From an uncultured Methanobrevibacter sp. (GTDB lineage Archaea; Methanobacteriota; Methanobacteria; Methanobacteriales; Methanobacteriaceae), in the NCBI RefSeq assembly GCF_937881195.1, contig NZ_CALGFC010000003.1, positions 4,837 to 68,836 on the forward strand: a stretch of DNA of 64,000 bases, written 5' to 3'. Numbering within the stretch: the first letter of the stretch is position 1; every line of letters starts with the position of its first letter. A model generated the notes under the pieces. That model saw nothing but the letters and a program-made list of their open reading frames with translations, was not told where the DNA came from and made no database searches. Position numbers and translations under genes: made by a program. This document shows, in pieces, positions 19,445 to 28,638 of the stretch.

Positions 19445-19458
19445 ATAACAATTGTTAT
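19445..19458. promoter_or_regulatory. Operator palindrome upstream of thiI
   Basis: An exact ATAACAATTGTTAT, centred about 30 bases after a TATA-like TTTAAATATA at 19418-19427. It therefore lies over the expected start of a transcript that would carry a leader of about 190 bases before thiI. Confidence 0.7.
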
Positions 19459-19647
19459 TTAAATTTTTTGTTATAATAATTATAATATAATAATTATAAT
19501 AATATAAAAAAAATGATTAGATTTAATATTTAATAAAAATTTTTATTTTTAAATTAAATAATTATTATATTATTTTTATATCTATAAAAAATATTTTAAT
19601 GATTAAAATTTCCTAGAAAATAAAAATAAGAAATTTGGAGAGATTAT

Positions 19648-20793
19648 ATGGAACAAGAACTTATAATAGCTAGATATGGTGAAATTGGATTAAAAAGTCC
19701 TAGAGTAAGAAGTAGATTTGAAAGACAACTAAAGTCTAATATAAAAACAGCATTTGATTGCAAAATAAAAATAAACCAAGGCAGAATATTTATATACCCA
19801 AAAAATTTTCCCGAAGCAATGATTAAATTAAAAAGAATTTTTGGAATTGTTTCTTTTTCACCTGCTATTCCAACAAAAACTAATCATAAAGACATAGAAA
19901 ATGATTTAAATAAATATACTGAAAAACTTATGGAAAAAAACTTAATAAATTCAAATACAAAATTTGCAGTAAGGTGTAGGAGAGTAGGAGAACATGAATT
20001 TTCATCTCAAGAGATTGCAGGATTTTCAGGATCAGTAATTATAAAAAAAACTGATGCTCCTGTTGACCTTTCTAATCCAGATATAGAAATATTTATCGAA
20101 GTTAGGGATGATAAAACATATATATTTCATGAAAAAATAAAAGGACCTGGAGGATTACCTCTCGGTTCACAAGGAAGATTAGTTGCTTTAGTTTCTAGTG
20201 GTATTGACTCCCCTGTAGCTGCATACTTAATGATGAAAAGAGGTTGTGCTATAACAGCTATGCATTTTGATAATGATCCTTTTGCTGGTCCAAAAGTTAC
20301 AGAAAATTTTAAAAAATTAATTGATAAACTCAATGATTATTCCTATGGATTCCCTATAAGAACAAAAATTGTAAAATATGGTGATTATTTGCAAAAATGT
20401 AAGGATAATGCACCTGAAAAGCTTACCTGCGTTTTATGTAAATCTGGAATGTATAAAATAGCTAGTAAAGTTGCAAAAAAAGAAAATGCGTTGGGAATAA
20501 TAGATGGAAGTAGTGTAGGGCAAGTTGCATCTCAAACACTCCCTAATATTCTAGCTACACGTGCAAATACAGAATTTCCAATATTGAGTCCACTTATTGG
20601 ATTAGATAAGATTGAGATAGAAAAAATATCTAGAAAAATTGGAACTTTTCCAATATCTGAGATAAATGATGGAGGCTGTTCTGCAGTCCCAAGATATCCC
20701 GAAACTAAAGCAGAACTTAAAAGAGTCAATGATGCAATAAAATCAATTGATCAAGAAATAGAAATTGAAAAAGCTGTAAATAGCTTATACTAA
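19648..20793 (+). CDS. thiI: tRNA 4-thiouridine synthetase ThiI
   Basis: A 381-residue cytosolic enzyme that adenylates U8 of tRNA so it can be thiolated. It has an N-terminal ferredoxin-like/THUMP region (about residues 1-165) and a PP-loop ATPase region with SSGIDSPVAAYLMMKRG near 190. It ends without the rhodanese domain found in E. coli ThiI, as in other methanogens, so sulfur must come from another donor. CVLCKSGM gives a CxxC pair. ATG start with GGAGAG six bases upstream. An exact operator palindrome lies about 190 bases upstream, grouping it with the nitrogenase-like operon on the other side of the divergent spacer. Confidence 0.92.
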   Translation: MEQELIIARYGEIGLKSPRVRSRFERQLKSNIKTAFDCKIKINQGRIFIYPKNFPEAMIKLKRIFGIVSFSPAIPTKTNHKDIENDLNKYTEKLMEKNLINSNTKFAVRCRRVGEHEFSSQEIAGFSGSVIIKKTDAPVDLSNPDIEIFIEVRDDKTYIFHEKIKGPGGLPLGSQGRLVALVSSGIDSPVAAYLMMKRGCAITAMHFDNDPFAGPKVTENFKKLIDKLNDYSYGFPIRTKIVKYGDYLQKCKDNAPEKLTCVLCKSGMYKIASKVAKKENALGIIDGSSVGQVASQTLPNILATRANTEFPILSPLIGLDKIEIEKISRKIGTFPISEINDGGCSAVPRYPETKAELKRVNDAIKSIDQEIEIEKAVNSLY

Positions 20794-21266
20794 ATAAAAA
20801 CTATAAAAAAGTGCAATAAATAAATTTTTTTAATGATAAAAATTTTGATATTAATTCACTAATATTAAATTTTATCAATTATAATATGTTATTACTTTTA
20901 AAATAAATTAAATAATTAATAAAGAACTTTATTATACAAATAAAACTTTAATTAAAAATTTAATTATTTAAAATATCTCACTAAATAGTAATATTTATAT
21001 ATTAATTTAAATTAAATAACAATTGTTATAAAATATTATTATTATGGTTAAAAATATTTTAGTAATAATCTAATAATATATAGATTAAATTTATGTTTAT
21101 CATTTGTAAAAGTAATTTATTAATAAATTATTCAAAAAAAAACTATATAAAATATAAAATTATTAAAAAAATAAAAAATATCCATAAAATAATAAATTAT
21201 ATAATAAATTATATAATAAATTATATAATAAAGGAATTATTTTATATATAAAAATATGGTGAGACT
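20794..21266. other. Spacer between thiI and the GMC oxidoreductase
   Basis: A 473-base A+T-rich spacer with one exact operator copy and a repeated AATTATATAATAA unit (three copies, about 21195-21232). No ORF is supported. Confidence 0.45.
21016..21029. promoter_or_regulatory. Operator palindrome upstream of the GMC oxidoreductase
   Basis: An exact ATAACAATTGTTAT centred 24 bases after a TATA-like TTTATATA at about 20995-21002, hence over the expected transcription start. The implied leader before the gene is about 240 bases. Confidence 0.7.
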
Positions 21267-22478
21267 ATGGTATTAATTATTGGCTCTGGTGTAGGAGGAG
21301 CAATATTAGCTATGGAATTAGCTAAATCAAAAATTCCAGTAACTATAATTGAAAAAGGACCTTTTTGTAATGTTGGAGATTCATACAAATATTATGATAA
21401 AGTAGATGACTATTTAGATCTTTCAAAAACAACTTGTGTTGGAGGATCAAGTGTTGTTGCAGCAGGAAATGGTGTTAGGTTACTTGAAGAAGAACTAAAA
21501 GAATATGGTGTCGATATATCAAAAGAGTTAGATGAAGTAGAGGAATTATTAGATATTCATCAAATGGATGATTCGCATTTTGGTGAAGGAACTAAAAAGT
21601 TCATTAAAGCTGCGAAATCTATTGGGCTTCCCGTTATAAAAATGCCTAAATTTATCAGAGAAGAAGATTGTACCCAATGTGGTAAATGTGCTTGGGGTTG
21701 CCCAAACGATGCTAAATGGTCTTCACAAGATTTTATAAAAGAAGCTATAGAAAATGGAGCTAAATTAATTGATAATACTGAAGTTACAGACATAATAACT
21801 GATCAAGATTCAGTTAAAGGAGTGAAAGTTAAAAAATCAGATGGAACTGAAGAAATTATTAAATCCGATAAAGTTGTTTTAGCTGCAGGAGCTATTGATT
21901 CTGCAATTATTCTTCAGAAGTTAGGATTAAAAGCTGGTGAAAAATTGTTTTTAGATCCATTTGTTACTGTCGGTGGCGTTATAAAAGATATTAATTACCA
22001 TAAAGAAGTTACAATGAATGCATTAGTCATTGGCGGAAATTTTGTTCTTGCTCCCCATTATTCTGTTTTATTAAATGAAAATATGGACGACGATAACATT
22101 AAAAAAGGAGACATTTTAAGTGTCATGGTAAAGATTCCGGATGATAATCACGGAAAAATTGTTAATGGAGAGATAATTAAAGAAAATTCAATAAAAGATG
22201 TGAGATTCATTGCAGAAGGAGCAGCTACAGCAGGTGCAATATTAGTTAATGCAGGTGTAGATCCAAATACTATTGTTTCAACACGCTTGAGAGGTGCTCA
22301 TCCTGGAGGAACAGCTGCAATTGGAGATATTGTTGATACTAACCTTGAAACAGAATATAAAGGATTATTTGTTTCAGATGCAAGTGTTATTCCTAAAGCT
22401 CCAGGAGCTCCTCCAATAATAGCTATTTTAGGATTATCAAAAAGGCTATCAAAACATCTTATAGATGAATTAAGTTAA
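21267..22478 (+). CDS. GMC-type FAD oxidoreductase with an Fe-S ferredoxin motif
   Basis: A 403-residue flavoprotein. An N-terminal FAD-binding GSGVGGAIL motif (residues 6-14) is followed by IEKGPF and VGGSSVVAAGNG. A four-cysteine group, CTQCGKCAWGCP, at about 135-146 should hold a [4Fe-4S] cluster, unusual for the GMC family. The C-terminal GMC region shows GAHPGGTAAIGD and GLFVSDASVIPKAPGAPP. Substrate unknown; the cluster suggests electron exchange with ferredoxin rather than oxygen. ATG start with GGTGA four bases upstream. It stands alone with an exact operator upstream, so its role is probably tied to the sulfur/nitrogenase-like group. Confidence 0.8.
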   Translation: MVLIIGSGVGGAILAMELAKSKIPVTIIEKGPFCNVGDSYKYYDKVDDYLDLSKTTCVGGSSVVAAGNGVRLLEEELKEYGVDISKELDEVEELLDIHQMDDSHFGEGTKKFIKAAKSIGLPVIKMPKFIREEDCTQCGKCAWGCPNDAKWSSQDFIKEAIENGAKLIDNTEVTDIITDQDSVKGVKVKKSDGTEEIIKSDKVVLAAGAIDSAIILQKLGLKAGEKLFLDPFVTVGGVIKDINYHKEVTMNALVIGGNFVLAPHYSVLLNENMDDDNIKKGDILSVMVKIPDDNHGKIVNGEIIKENSIKDVRFIAEGAATAGAILVNAGVDPNTIVSTRLRGAHPGGTAAIGDIVDTNLETEYKGLFVSDASVIPKAPGAPPIIAILGLSKRLSKHLIDELS

Positions 22479-23067
22479 TTTTTTAAATTTAACATATATT
22501 TTAATTTTAAGTATATATTTTAATTTGTAAGTATATATTTCTAAATATATGTTTTTAAATTATTTTTTATATTAAATTATTTTTTATTATTTAATTATTC
22601 TTTATATTAAATTTTTTTTTTATTATTTAATTATTCTTTATATTAAATTTTTTTAAATATATAAAACTGAAATCGATTAAAATTTATTATAAAAATCTAA
22701 ATTTAAAAATAATTACTCAAATATTACCAATAAAACAAAATATTGATATAAATTAATTTCAACCTAAAATAAGAATAAATAAAATAAATAAAAACAATGC
22801 GAACAACATAAACAATAAAAAAAAAGAATTGATGAATAATTATAATAATTATAAAAATTACTATAAAAATTATTATAAGAATATTAAAATTAGTATAGAA
22901 AGAATTATATGAATATTAAAATTACTATAGAAATTATTATAATAATTATTATAAACTAGAAAAAAAATATTAAAAAATATAATATCCATTTAAATAACTT
23001 ATTTTGTCATATGAATAAATTTAATATATCATATAAATTAAAAAAATAGAAGTTAAATTATATTTTT
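22479..23067. other. A+T-rich spacer between convergent genes, nothing recognised
   Basis: A 589-base spacer. It contains a duplicated T-rich unit (TTATTTAATTATTCTTTATA, about 22577-22650) that may act as a U-tract terminator for the oxidoreductase gene. No ORF or RNA gene is seen. Confidence 0.45.
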
Positions 23068-23268
23068 TTATCCACCATAGACAATTTGTATGACTTGTAA
23101 TTCATCCCCATCTTGAATTATGGTTTCTTCTTCCACAATTTCCCCATTATTTTTAACAACTGTACTTTCAATAGAAACATCAAGCTCATTTAAAACATCA
23201 AGAATTGTTATTTCACCTTCAAGCTCTCTATCTTCTTTTTTATTTTCAAATATTAAAGTAAAACTCAT
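23068..23268 (-). CDS. ThiS/MoaD-family ubiquitin-like sulfur carrier
   Basis: A 66-residue beta-grasp protein ending in VYGG. The C-terminal Gly-Gly is what an E1-like enzyme adenylates before conversion to a thiocarboxylate. The segment GDELQVIQIVYGG is typical of the ThiS/MoaD/SAMP families. ATG start with AAGGTG five bases upstream. It lies 135 bases downstream of a ThiF/MoeB-type gene on the same strand, the usual partner. It could serve molybdopterin, thiamin, tRNA thiolation or homocysteine synthesis; the sequence does not decide. Confidence 0.8.
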   Translation of the reverse strand: MSFTLIFENKKEDRELEGEITILDVLNELDVSIESTVVKNNGEIVEEETIIQDGDELQVIQIVYGG

Positions 23269-23403
23269 AATAACACCTTATTTTCTGTATTAGTAAAAAA
23301 ATTATAAAAATTAAAAAAATTATAAAAAATATAAAAAATATAAAAAATATAAAAAATAAGATTCATGATAAAAAAAATTATTTTCATTATGAATCTAAAT
23401 TAC

Positions 23404-24156
23404 TTATAGTTCTATTACATCAAAAGATGATAAATCTAAAATGTTGAATGTTAAAAGCTTAGGAGAGTATATAACTTCACCAATTCCAGTAATTATTTTA
23501 AAAGCCTCAAATGCTTCTAAACAACCTACAATATTAGGGGTTGGTCCAATAACTGGGGGAACCCCCCTGTTTAATCCATTAACATCATTAATAGTATCTT
23601 CATTTAGTTCCCTATCAACTGAGGGTAACTGGAACATTTCTTCATAAGTTTTTGTTTCAGGAGTGAATACTGAAACTTGACCCATTGTACCATGAATTGC
23701 ACCATGAACATAAGGAATGCCAAGCTTTCTAGCAGCCCTACTTACAATGATACGAGTAACTAAATTGTCTAATGCATCAAGAACTACATCAGAACTTCCA
23801 ATAACTTCTTCAACATTATTCTCATTTAATTCCTCATTAAATGCATTAACTTCAACATAAGGATTTATGTTCCTAACTCTCTCTTTTGCAGAGTAACTTT
23901 TTTCTTTACCTAATGTTTCTAATCCACTGATTAATTGTCGGTTCATATTAGAAAGGTCAAAAATATCTTTATCAATTAAATTAATTTTTCCTACTCCCAT
24001 ACGAGCTAATTGTTCAATTAATGAACCACCAATTCCTCCACATCCAATTACAGTTACTTCAGCTTCTTTAAATCGGGTTTGCTGACTTTTTGTCACTATA
24101 CTCATTTGTCTACTAATAATTTCCCAATATCCCATTCCAATATATCTTGTTGGCAT
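23404..24156 (-). CDS. ThiF/MoeB/HesA-family E1-like adenylating enzyme
   Basis: A 250-residue E1-like protein with GCGGIGGSLIEQLARMGVG (ATP-binding glycine loop, about residues 38-56), DLSNMNRQ and DALDNLVTR, the segments that hold ATP and activate a C-terminal glycine. It lacks the paired CxxC zinc motifs of E. coli MoeB/ThiF; its two cysteines are in GCGG and VGCLEAFEA. The likely substrate is the Gly-Gly protein encoded just downstream. ATG start with GTGAT four bases upstream. Confidence 0.85.
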   Translation of the reverse strand: MPTRYIGMGYWEIISRQMSIVTKSQQTRFKEAEVTVIGCGGIGGSLIEQLARMGVGKINLIDKDIFDLSNMNRQLISGLETLGKEKSYSAKERVRNINPYVEVNAFNEELNENNVEEVIGSSDVVLDALDNLVTRIIVSRAARKLGIPYVHGAIHGTMGQVSVFTPETKTYEEMFQLPSVDRELNEDTINDVNGLNRGVPPVIGPTPNIVGCLEAFEAFKIITGIGEVIYSPKLLTFNILDLSSFDVIEL

Positions 24157-24840
24157 TTAATCACTTTCTTGTTGTAAATAAATAATTAATATTTTTTATA
24201 ATTAATATTTTTTAAATAATTTTTATTTTTAAATAATTCTTATTTTTAAATAATTCTTATTTTTAAATAATTCTTATTTTTAAATATTTAAATAAATAAT
24301 TAATAATTATATTCCTATCAATTTAGTATATAGATTCTAATTATAGTATATATGTTAATGAATATACATATATTATATTACACATATTATATGATTAATT
24401 ATTAATATTATATCTAAATATCAAATCATATGATTCAAAATCTACCAAATAACAAATTAATGAATTATAATATATTATTTGAGTAACATCATTAATAACA
24501 ATACAAAATTAATCAATAACATAATATAAAAAATAATTTTATCTTTTTAATTTTATTATATATTTAATTTTTATTTAATTCTTAGCTTATTTATAACAAT
24601 AGTTATATTTTTATATTAAGACGAACTTATATATAAATATTTTCATAAGAATATTTTATTCTAATTATTAATTATTGTTATAAATTGTATTAATTTTAAT
24701 CATTTTAAAATAACATAATTGATTTAATTAATATACTTATTTCATTATTTATTACATTGATAAATTATCAATAGACTTTTTAATAGGTTATTTATCAATA
24801 GAATTTTTAATAGATTATTGTTAGGATTAAACGAGAGCTA
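24157..24840. other. Divergent spacer between the ThiF-like gene and hdrC
   Basis: A 684-base A+T-rich spacer. It holds a 17-base tandem repeat (TTTTTAAATAATTCTTA-like, four to five copies, about 24212-24282), one operator copy at 24593 and a half-site (ATTGTTATA) near 24675. No ORF is supported. Confidence 0.5.
24593..24606. promoter_or_regulatory. Operator palindrome, one mismatch, upstream of hdrCB
   Basis: ATAACAATAGTTAT differs from the consensus at one base and is the exact reverse complement of the site at 47778. TATA-like sequence (TTATTATATA) lies about 40 bases upstream. Leader before hdrC would be about 240 bases. Confidence 0.55.
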
Positions 24841-25440
24841 ATGAACATGAAATATGATAATGATAAAAAAATTAATTATAGAAAATCCATAAATCTTCCA
24901 AAAGAAATATTGAATAGTATTGAAGCACCTAAAGATTTAGGATTACTTAAATGTATTCAATGTGGAATGTGTACTTCAGTATGTCCTGCAGCAGCACATA
25001 GTGATTATAATCCTCGAGATATAGTATATAAAGTTCTTAAAAATGACGAAACTATAATTTCAGATGAAAAAATATGGGATTGTTTTTATTGTTATACCTG
25101 CCAAAGTGTTTGTCCTGTGAAAAATAGTGTTTGTTTAATTAATCAAGTACTGAGGCAGATTGCAATTAACAAAGGAATAGCAAAAAAACATGTGAGTCCT
25201 TTTTTAACATATGGCAATACCTTTTTAGATATTGGAATTGGAGGAATACCAAAAAGTTTTTTCATGGATTTGAATAATGATATTGATGGCTGGTTAGATT
25301 TAAAAACTAATCTTGATAAAATAAGAGAAGATCTTTCTTTAGGTCCAGTGAAAATGCCTAAAAAATCAATCAAAGAAGTTAATTTACTACTTAAAAAAGC
25401 AAAATTCCATAAAAGGATGGAAAAAATGAAAAGTGGATAA
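24841..25440 (+). CDS. hdrC: Heterodisulfide reductase subunit C-like protein
   Basis: A 199-residue ferredoxin-type protein of the HdrC family, which carries electrons to the HdrB catalytic subunit. Two complete [4Fe-4S] motifs: CIQCGMCTSVCP (about residues 39-50) and CFYCYTCQSVCP (about 81-92). The C-terminal third is basic and helical. Start ATG at 24841 or 24847 (MNMKYD); no strong Shine-Dalgarno is seen. The hdrB-like gene follows after nine bases, so they are co-transcribed. The HdrB partner departs from the canonical form, so this pair may be a paralogue with a different substrate rather than the main CoM-S-S-CoB reductase. Confidence 0.85.
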   Translation: MNMKYDNDKKINYRKSINLPKEILNSIEAPKDLGLLKCIQCGMCTSVCPAAAHSDYNPRDIVYKVLKNDETIISDEKIWDCFYCYTCQSVCPVKNSVCLINQVLRQIAINKGIAKKHVSPFLTYGNTFLDIGIGGIPKSFFMDLNNDIDGWLDLKTNLDKIREDLSLGPVKMPKKSIKEVNLLLKKAKFHKRMEKMKSG

Positions 25441-25449
25441 AGTGATAAA

Positions 25450-26436
25450 ATGGATAAAATACCAGATAAAAATATTTTATTATTCAAAAGTTGCTTAGTT
25501 AGTACTGAATATCCAGGGATTGAATCTTCAACTAAATATATTTTTGATAAATTAAATATTGATTATATAATTGATCATGAACAATCTTGCTGTACAGGAC
25601 TAGGACATTACAGTGATGTATTTGATCAGTTTTCAACAACATTAATAGCTGCTAGAAATTTTAATTTAGCTAAAAAAATCAACAAGAAGAATATTGTAGC
25701 AATGTGTGCAACATGCTATGCAATAAATAAAAAATCTTCAGAAATATTAAATGAAAATGACGATTTAAGAGATGAAATTAATGAAATATTCAATGAATGT
25801 GGATTTGATAGCTATAAAAAAGATTCAATAAATACTGAAAATAATATTCTTCATGTTGTTGATATATTATTTGATAAAAGAAAAGAAATCAGCAAAAAGA
25901 TTAAATTAGATTTATCTAATATAAAAATAGCTACACATCATGCATGCCACTATTGTAAAGTTTCTTATGATAATATATTAGATGGGTCTAGGAATCCCAT
26001 ATTATTAGATGAAATAGTAAAAAGTTGTGGTATCGATACAATTGGATGGTATAATGAAAAAAGATCAACTTGTGGAGCAGGTTTTAGGCAAAGATTTGTT
26101 AATAAAGATTTATCTTTAGAAGTGACTGAAAAGAAACTTTTAGCCTTAAATGATCAAAATGTTGATATATTAATACATATGTGCCCTAATTGTCATATGC
26201 AATTTGATAGATATCAACCTTATATTTCTAAAAAGTTAAATATTGAATTAAAAACAGTTCATTTAAATATTACTCAATTTATCGCCTTAATTTTAGGTGC
26301 AGACCCATATAAAATTGTTGGAATTCAAACACATACAATTCCTATTGAACCACTAATTGAGAAGATGAATACTGATAATAATAAATCAAAAGTTAATGAT
26401 AAAATTGAAAATAGCCAAAATAAAATATCTATATAA
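25450..26436 (+). CDS. hdrB: Heterodisulfide reductase subunit B-like protein (divergent)
   Basis: A 328-residue protein with two cysteine-rich CCG-type domains, which in HdrB bind the unusual [4Fe-4S] clusters that split disulfides. First domain: C15, C47-C48, C86 and C89. Second: C166, C169, C193, C208, C245 and C248. In the second domain the usual Cys-Cys-Gly is T207-C208-G209, losing one ligand. First-domain flanks (SCCTGLGHYSD, CATCYAIN) also differ from methanogen HdrB (SCCPAPGVFGS, CNGCFGSL). ATG start with GTGA four bases upstream. Probably a specialised paralogue; co-regulated with DUF39 and the nitrogenase-like operon by the shared operator. Confidence 0.8.
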   Translation: MDKIPDKNILLFKSCLVSTEYPGIESSTKYIFDKLNIDYIIDHEQSCCTGLGHYSDVFDQFSTTLIAARNFNLAKKINKKNIVAMCATCYAINKKSSEILNENDDLRDEINEIFNECGFDSYKKDSINTENNILHVVDILFDKRKEISKKIKLDLSNIKIATHHACHYCKVSYDNILDGSRNPILLDEIVKSCGIDTIGWYNEKRSTCGAGFRQRFVNKDLSLEVTEKKLLALNDQNVDILIHMCPNCHMQFDRYQPYISKKLNIELKTVHLNITQFIALILGADPYKIVGIQTHTIPIEPLIEKMNTDNNKSKVNDKIENSQNKISI

Positions 26437-26831
26437 TAATTATCATAATATTAAAATAAAATATCCATATAATAATTATTATAATATTAAATATACTATA
26501 AATTTATTTTATTTAATAAAATTAAAATTTTAAAATATCATGAACTAATAATTAAGGTAATTATTTAAATATATAAGAATATAACAATTGTTAATATTTA
26601 TATATAATAAAATTTAATAAAATGTTGTAAAACATGAAAAAATAATTGTTAAGCAATAAAATAATTTTAAATAATAAAAATAATTTTAAAAATAGATTTT
26701 ATTTTTAAATAATATTTATTTCTGATTATATCATTATTTTTATAAATTGAAATTTAGTAAATAGAAATTAAATTAGATAATAGAAAAATTATTATTAAAA
26801 ATCTAAAATAAATCACTAAAAGGTGAGATAC
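26437..26831. other. Spacer between hdrB and the DUF39 gene
   Basis: A 395-base A+T-rich spacer with one operator copy and its TATA-like string, plus a half-site (AATTGTTAA) near 26643. No ORF is supported. Confidence 0.45.
26581..26594. promoter_or_regulatory. Operator palindrome upstream of the DUF39 gene
   Basis: ATAACAATTGTTAA has a perfect 12-bp core and one mismatch at its last base. A TATA-like TTTAAATATATAAG lies at 26564-26576. Leader before the gene would be about 240 bases. Confidence 0.65.
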
Positions 26832-28085
26832 TTGTTAAAAAGAAGCTTAGATGAGATTAAAGAAAAAATAAAAAAAGGTGATGCGAATGTATTCACTGCT
26901 CAGGAAATAAAAGAAGCAATAAAAAATGAAGAAGATATAAAATTTGATGATGTGGATGTTGTAACCTGTGGTACTTGTGGTATAATGTCCGGTACTGCTG
27001 CAATATTCCATATTGGAGTCACAGAACCAGGAGTTTTCCAAAAAGCTAAAAAAGTCTATCTTAATGGTGTTCCTGCTTATCCTGGCCCATGCCCAAATGA
27101 ACTTTTAGGTTCAGTTGATGTAATAGCCTATGGAACAGAACATAGCGTAAGGGATCATGAATATGGAGGAGGTTTCCTTTTTAAAGATTTATTAAGTGGA
27201 AATGATATTGATGTTGAAGTTGAAGCAATTGATGGTCAAAAATTTGAAACTACTGTTAACATCGAAGATATCCCACGAGCACAAATAATTGGGGTTAGAA
27301 TGGCTTTTAGAAATTATACTGCATTTGTAAATCCTGCAAATGATGTAGTTAATTCAATTTTTAATGGAATTCCAATGAAAGGAGGATTAGACCAATTTTC
27401 TTTTTCAGGATGTGGAGATTTAAATCCTTTGCAAAATGATGTTGGGAGAAATGTTATTAAAGAAGGAACTAAAATATTGTTTAATGGAGGCCCCGGAGTA
27501 GTTTTAGGTTCTGGAACTAGGAGTTCTGATACTAAACCAAATCTAATGTTAACTGGAGATATGCTTAAAATGTCTTCAGAATATATAGGAGGGTTTAAAA
27601 CTGGAGCAGGGCCAGAAATATATGATTCAGTTGCTATACCAATACCAATATTAAATGAAAACATTTTTAATGATGTTAAAATAGTAAATAGTGACATTCC
27701 ACTTGTAGTTGCTGATATACATGGAAGACATTTGCCATTAACTGAAACTAGTTATGATAAAGTATGGGAAGGCTATGATGAAAGACCTACTTTTAATTCA
27801 TCAAATTTCAAAAAAGAAGATAACATTGAAGTTCAAAAAGCATGTCCAACAAATGCGATTAATGATAATGGAACAATTAATCTTGATAAATGTTTTGGTT
27901 GTGGTTTGTGTGCATATATTACAAAAAATAAAACATATAACATAAATTTAGGTTCAGTTGATCTTGAAATTGAAAACAAAAATCATAATATACCTATTAC
28001 TTGCAGACAATCAGATATACAGAGAGGGAAAAAGATTTCAGTTAAGTTAAAACAAGAAATAAATAATGGAGAATTTGAATTATAA
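26832..28085 (+). CDS. DUF39-family protein with ferredoxin domain (methanogenesis marker 16 type)
   Basis: A 417-residue protein of the DUF39 family. The diagnostic VVTCGTCGIMSGTAAIFHIG segment lies at about residues 40-60, NGVPAYPGPCPNELLG follows, and a FSGCGDLNPLQND segment carries another conserved Cys. Near the C-terminus KACPTNAI and CFGCGLCAY resemble a ferredoxin domain. DUF39 relatives include the methanogen protein that converts aspartate semialdehyde to homocysteine; the ferredoxin-fused form is known as methanogenesis marker 16, of unclear role. Start is set at TTG 26832 because GGTGA lies six bases before it; a GTG at 26823 would be inside that site. Operator about 240 bases upstream. 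Confidence 0.82.
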   Translation: MLKRSLDEIKEKIKKGDANVFTAQEIKEAIKNEEDIKFDDVDVVTCGTCGIMSGTAAIFHIGVTEPGVFQKAKKVYLNGVPAYPGPCPNELLGSVDVIAYGTEHSVRDHEYGGGFLFKDLLSGNDIDVEVEAIDGQKFETTVNIEDIPRAQIIGVRMAFRNYTAFVNPANDVVNSIFNGIPMKGGLDQFSFSGCGDLNPLQNDVGRNVIKEGTKILFNGGPGVVLGSGTRSSDTKPNLMLTGDMLKMSSEYIGGFKTGAGPEIYDSVAIPIPILNENIFNDVKIVNSDIPLVVADIHGRHLPLTETSYDKVWEGYDERPTFNSSNFKKEDNIEVQKACPTNAINDNGTINLDKCFGCGLCAYITKNKTYNINLGSVDLEIENKNHNIPITCRQSDIQRGKKISVKLKQEINNGEFEL

Positions 28086-28638
28086 ATTTGAGTTATATAT
28101 ATAAATTATAAATTTGAATTATATATGTAAATTATAAATTGGAATTATATATGTAAATTATAAATTGGAATTATATTTGAATTTAAAAATTGTGGCTTTA
28201 TTTATTATTATTTAATTATAAAAAAAAATAATATAATTAAATCAATTTAACAAATATATCCCAATTTATTTATAAAATTTACTCTTATCAATTTTTAATT
28301 AGTTTTATATCTCATTTATTATTATTATTATTTTGTAAATTATATTTTGTAACCAAATTTTTATTTTCTACTTATTTTTTTATTAATATAGTCTTATTTT
28401 CATTTTTATTATTCTAATTTAATAAGTTAATTTTTATTAATTTAACTTATAACATATTTATTACTTTAGATTTTTAATTAAATAAAAAAAATATTAATAC
28501 TCTAAAAATTAATTTAAATATCTCAAAAAGTTTTTTGAAAATTTAATGTTTCTTTTACATCAAAACATTTATACTATATATTAGCTAAATTAATTATAAT
28601 TAAAATTAAAAATAATTATTATTTCTAGGAATGATTTA
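28086..28638. other. A+T-rich spacer with a tandem repeat after the DUF39 gene
   Basis: A 553-base spacer. Just after the DUF39 stop a 28-base unit (AAATTATAAATTGGAATTAT-like) repeats three to four times, about 28083-28173. No ORF, RNA gene or operator is seen in the rest. Confidence 0.5.

Larger units (their letters stand above)
18909..19647. other. Divergent spacer with two operator copies
   Basis: About 740 A+T-rich bases between the 52-codon gene (leftward) and thiI (rightward). It holds operator copies at 19148 and 19445, and a 16-base tandem repeat (CTTTTTAATAAAG-like, about four copies) near 19284-19350. No further ORF is supported. Confidence 0.5.
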
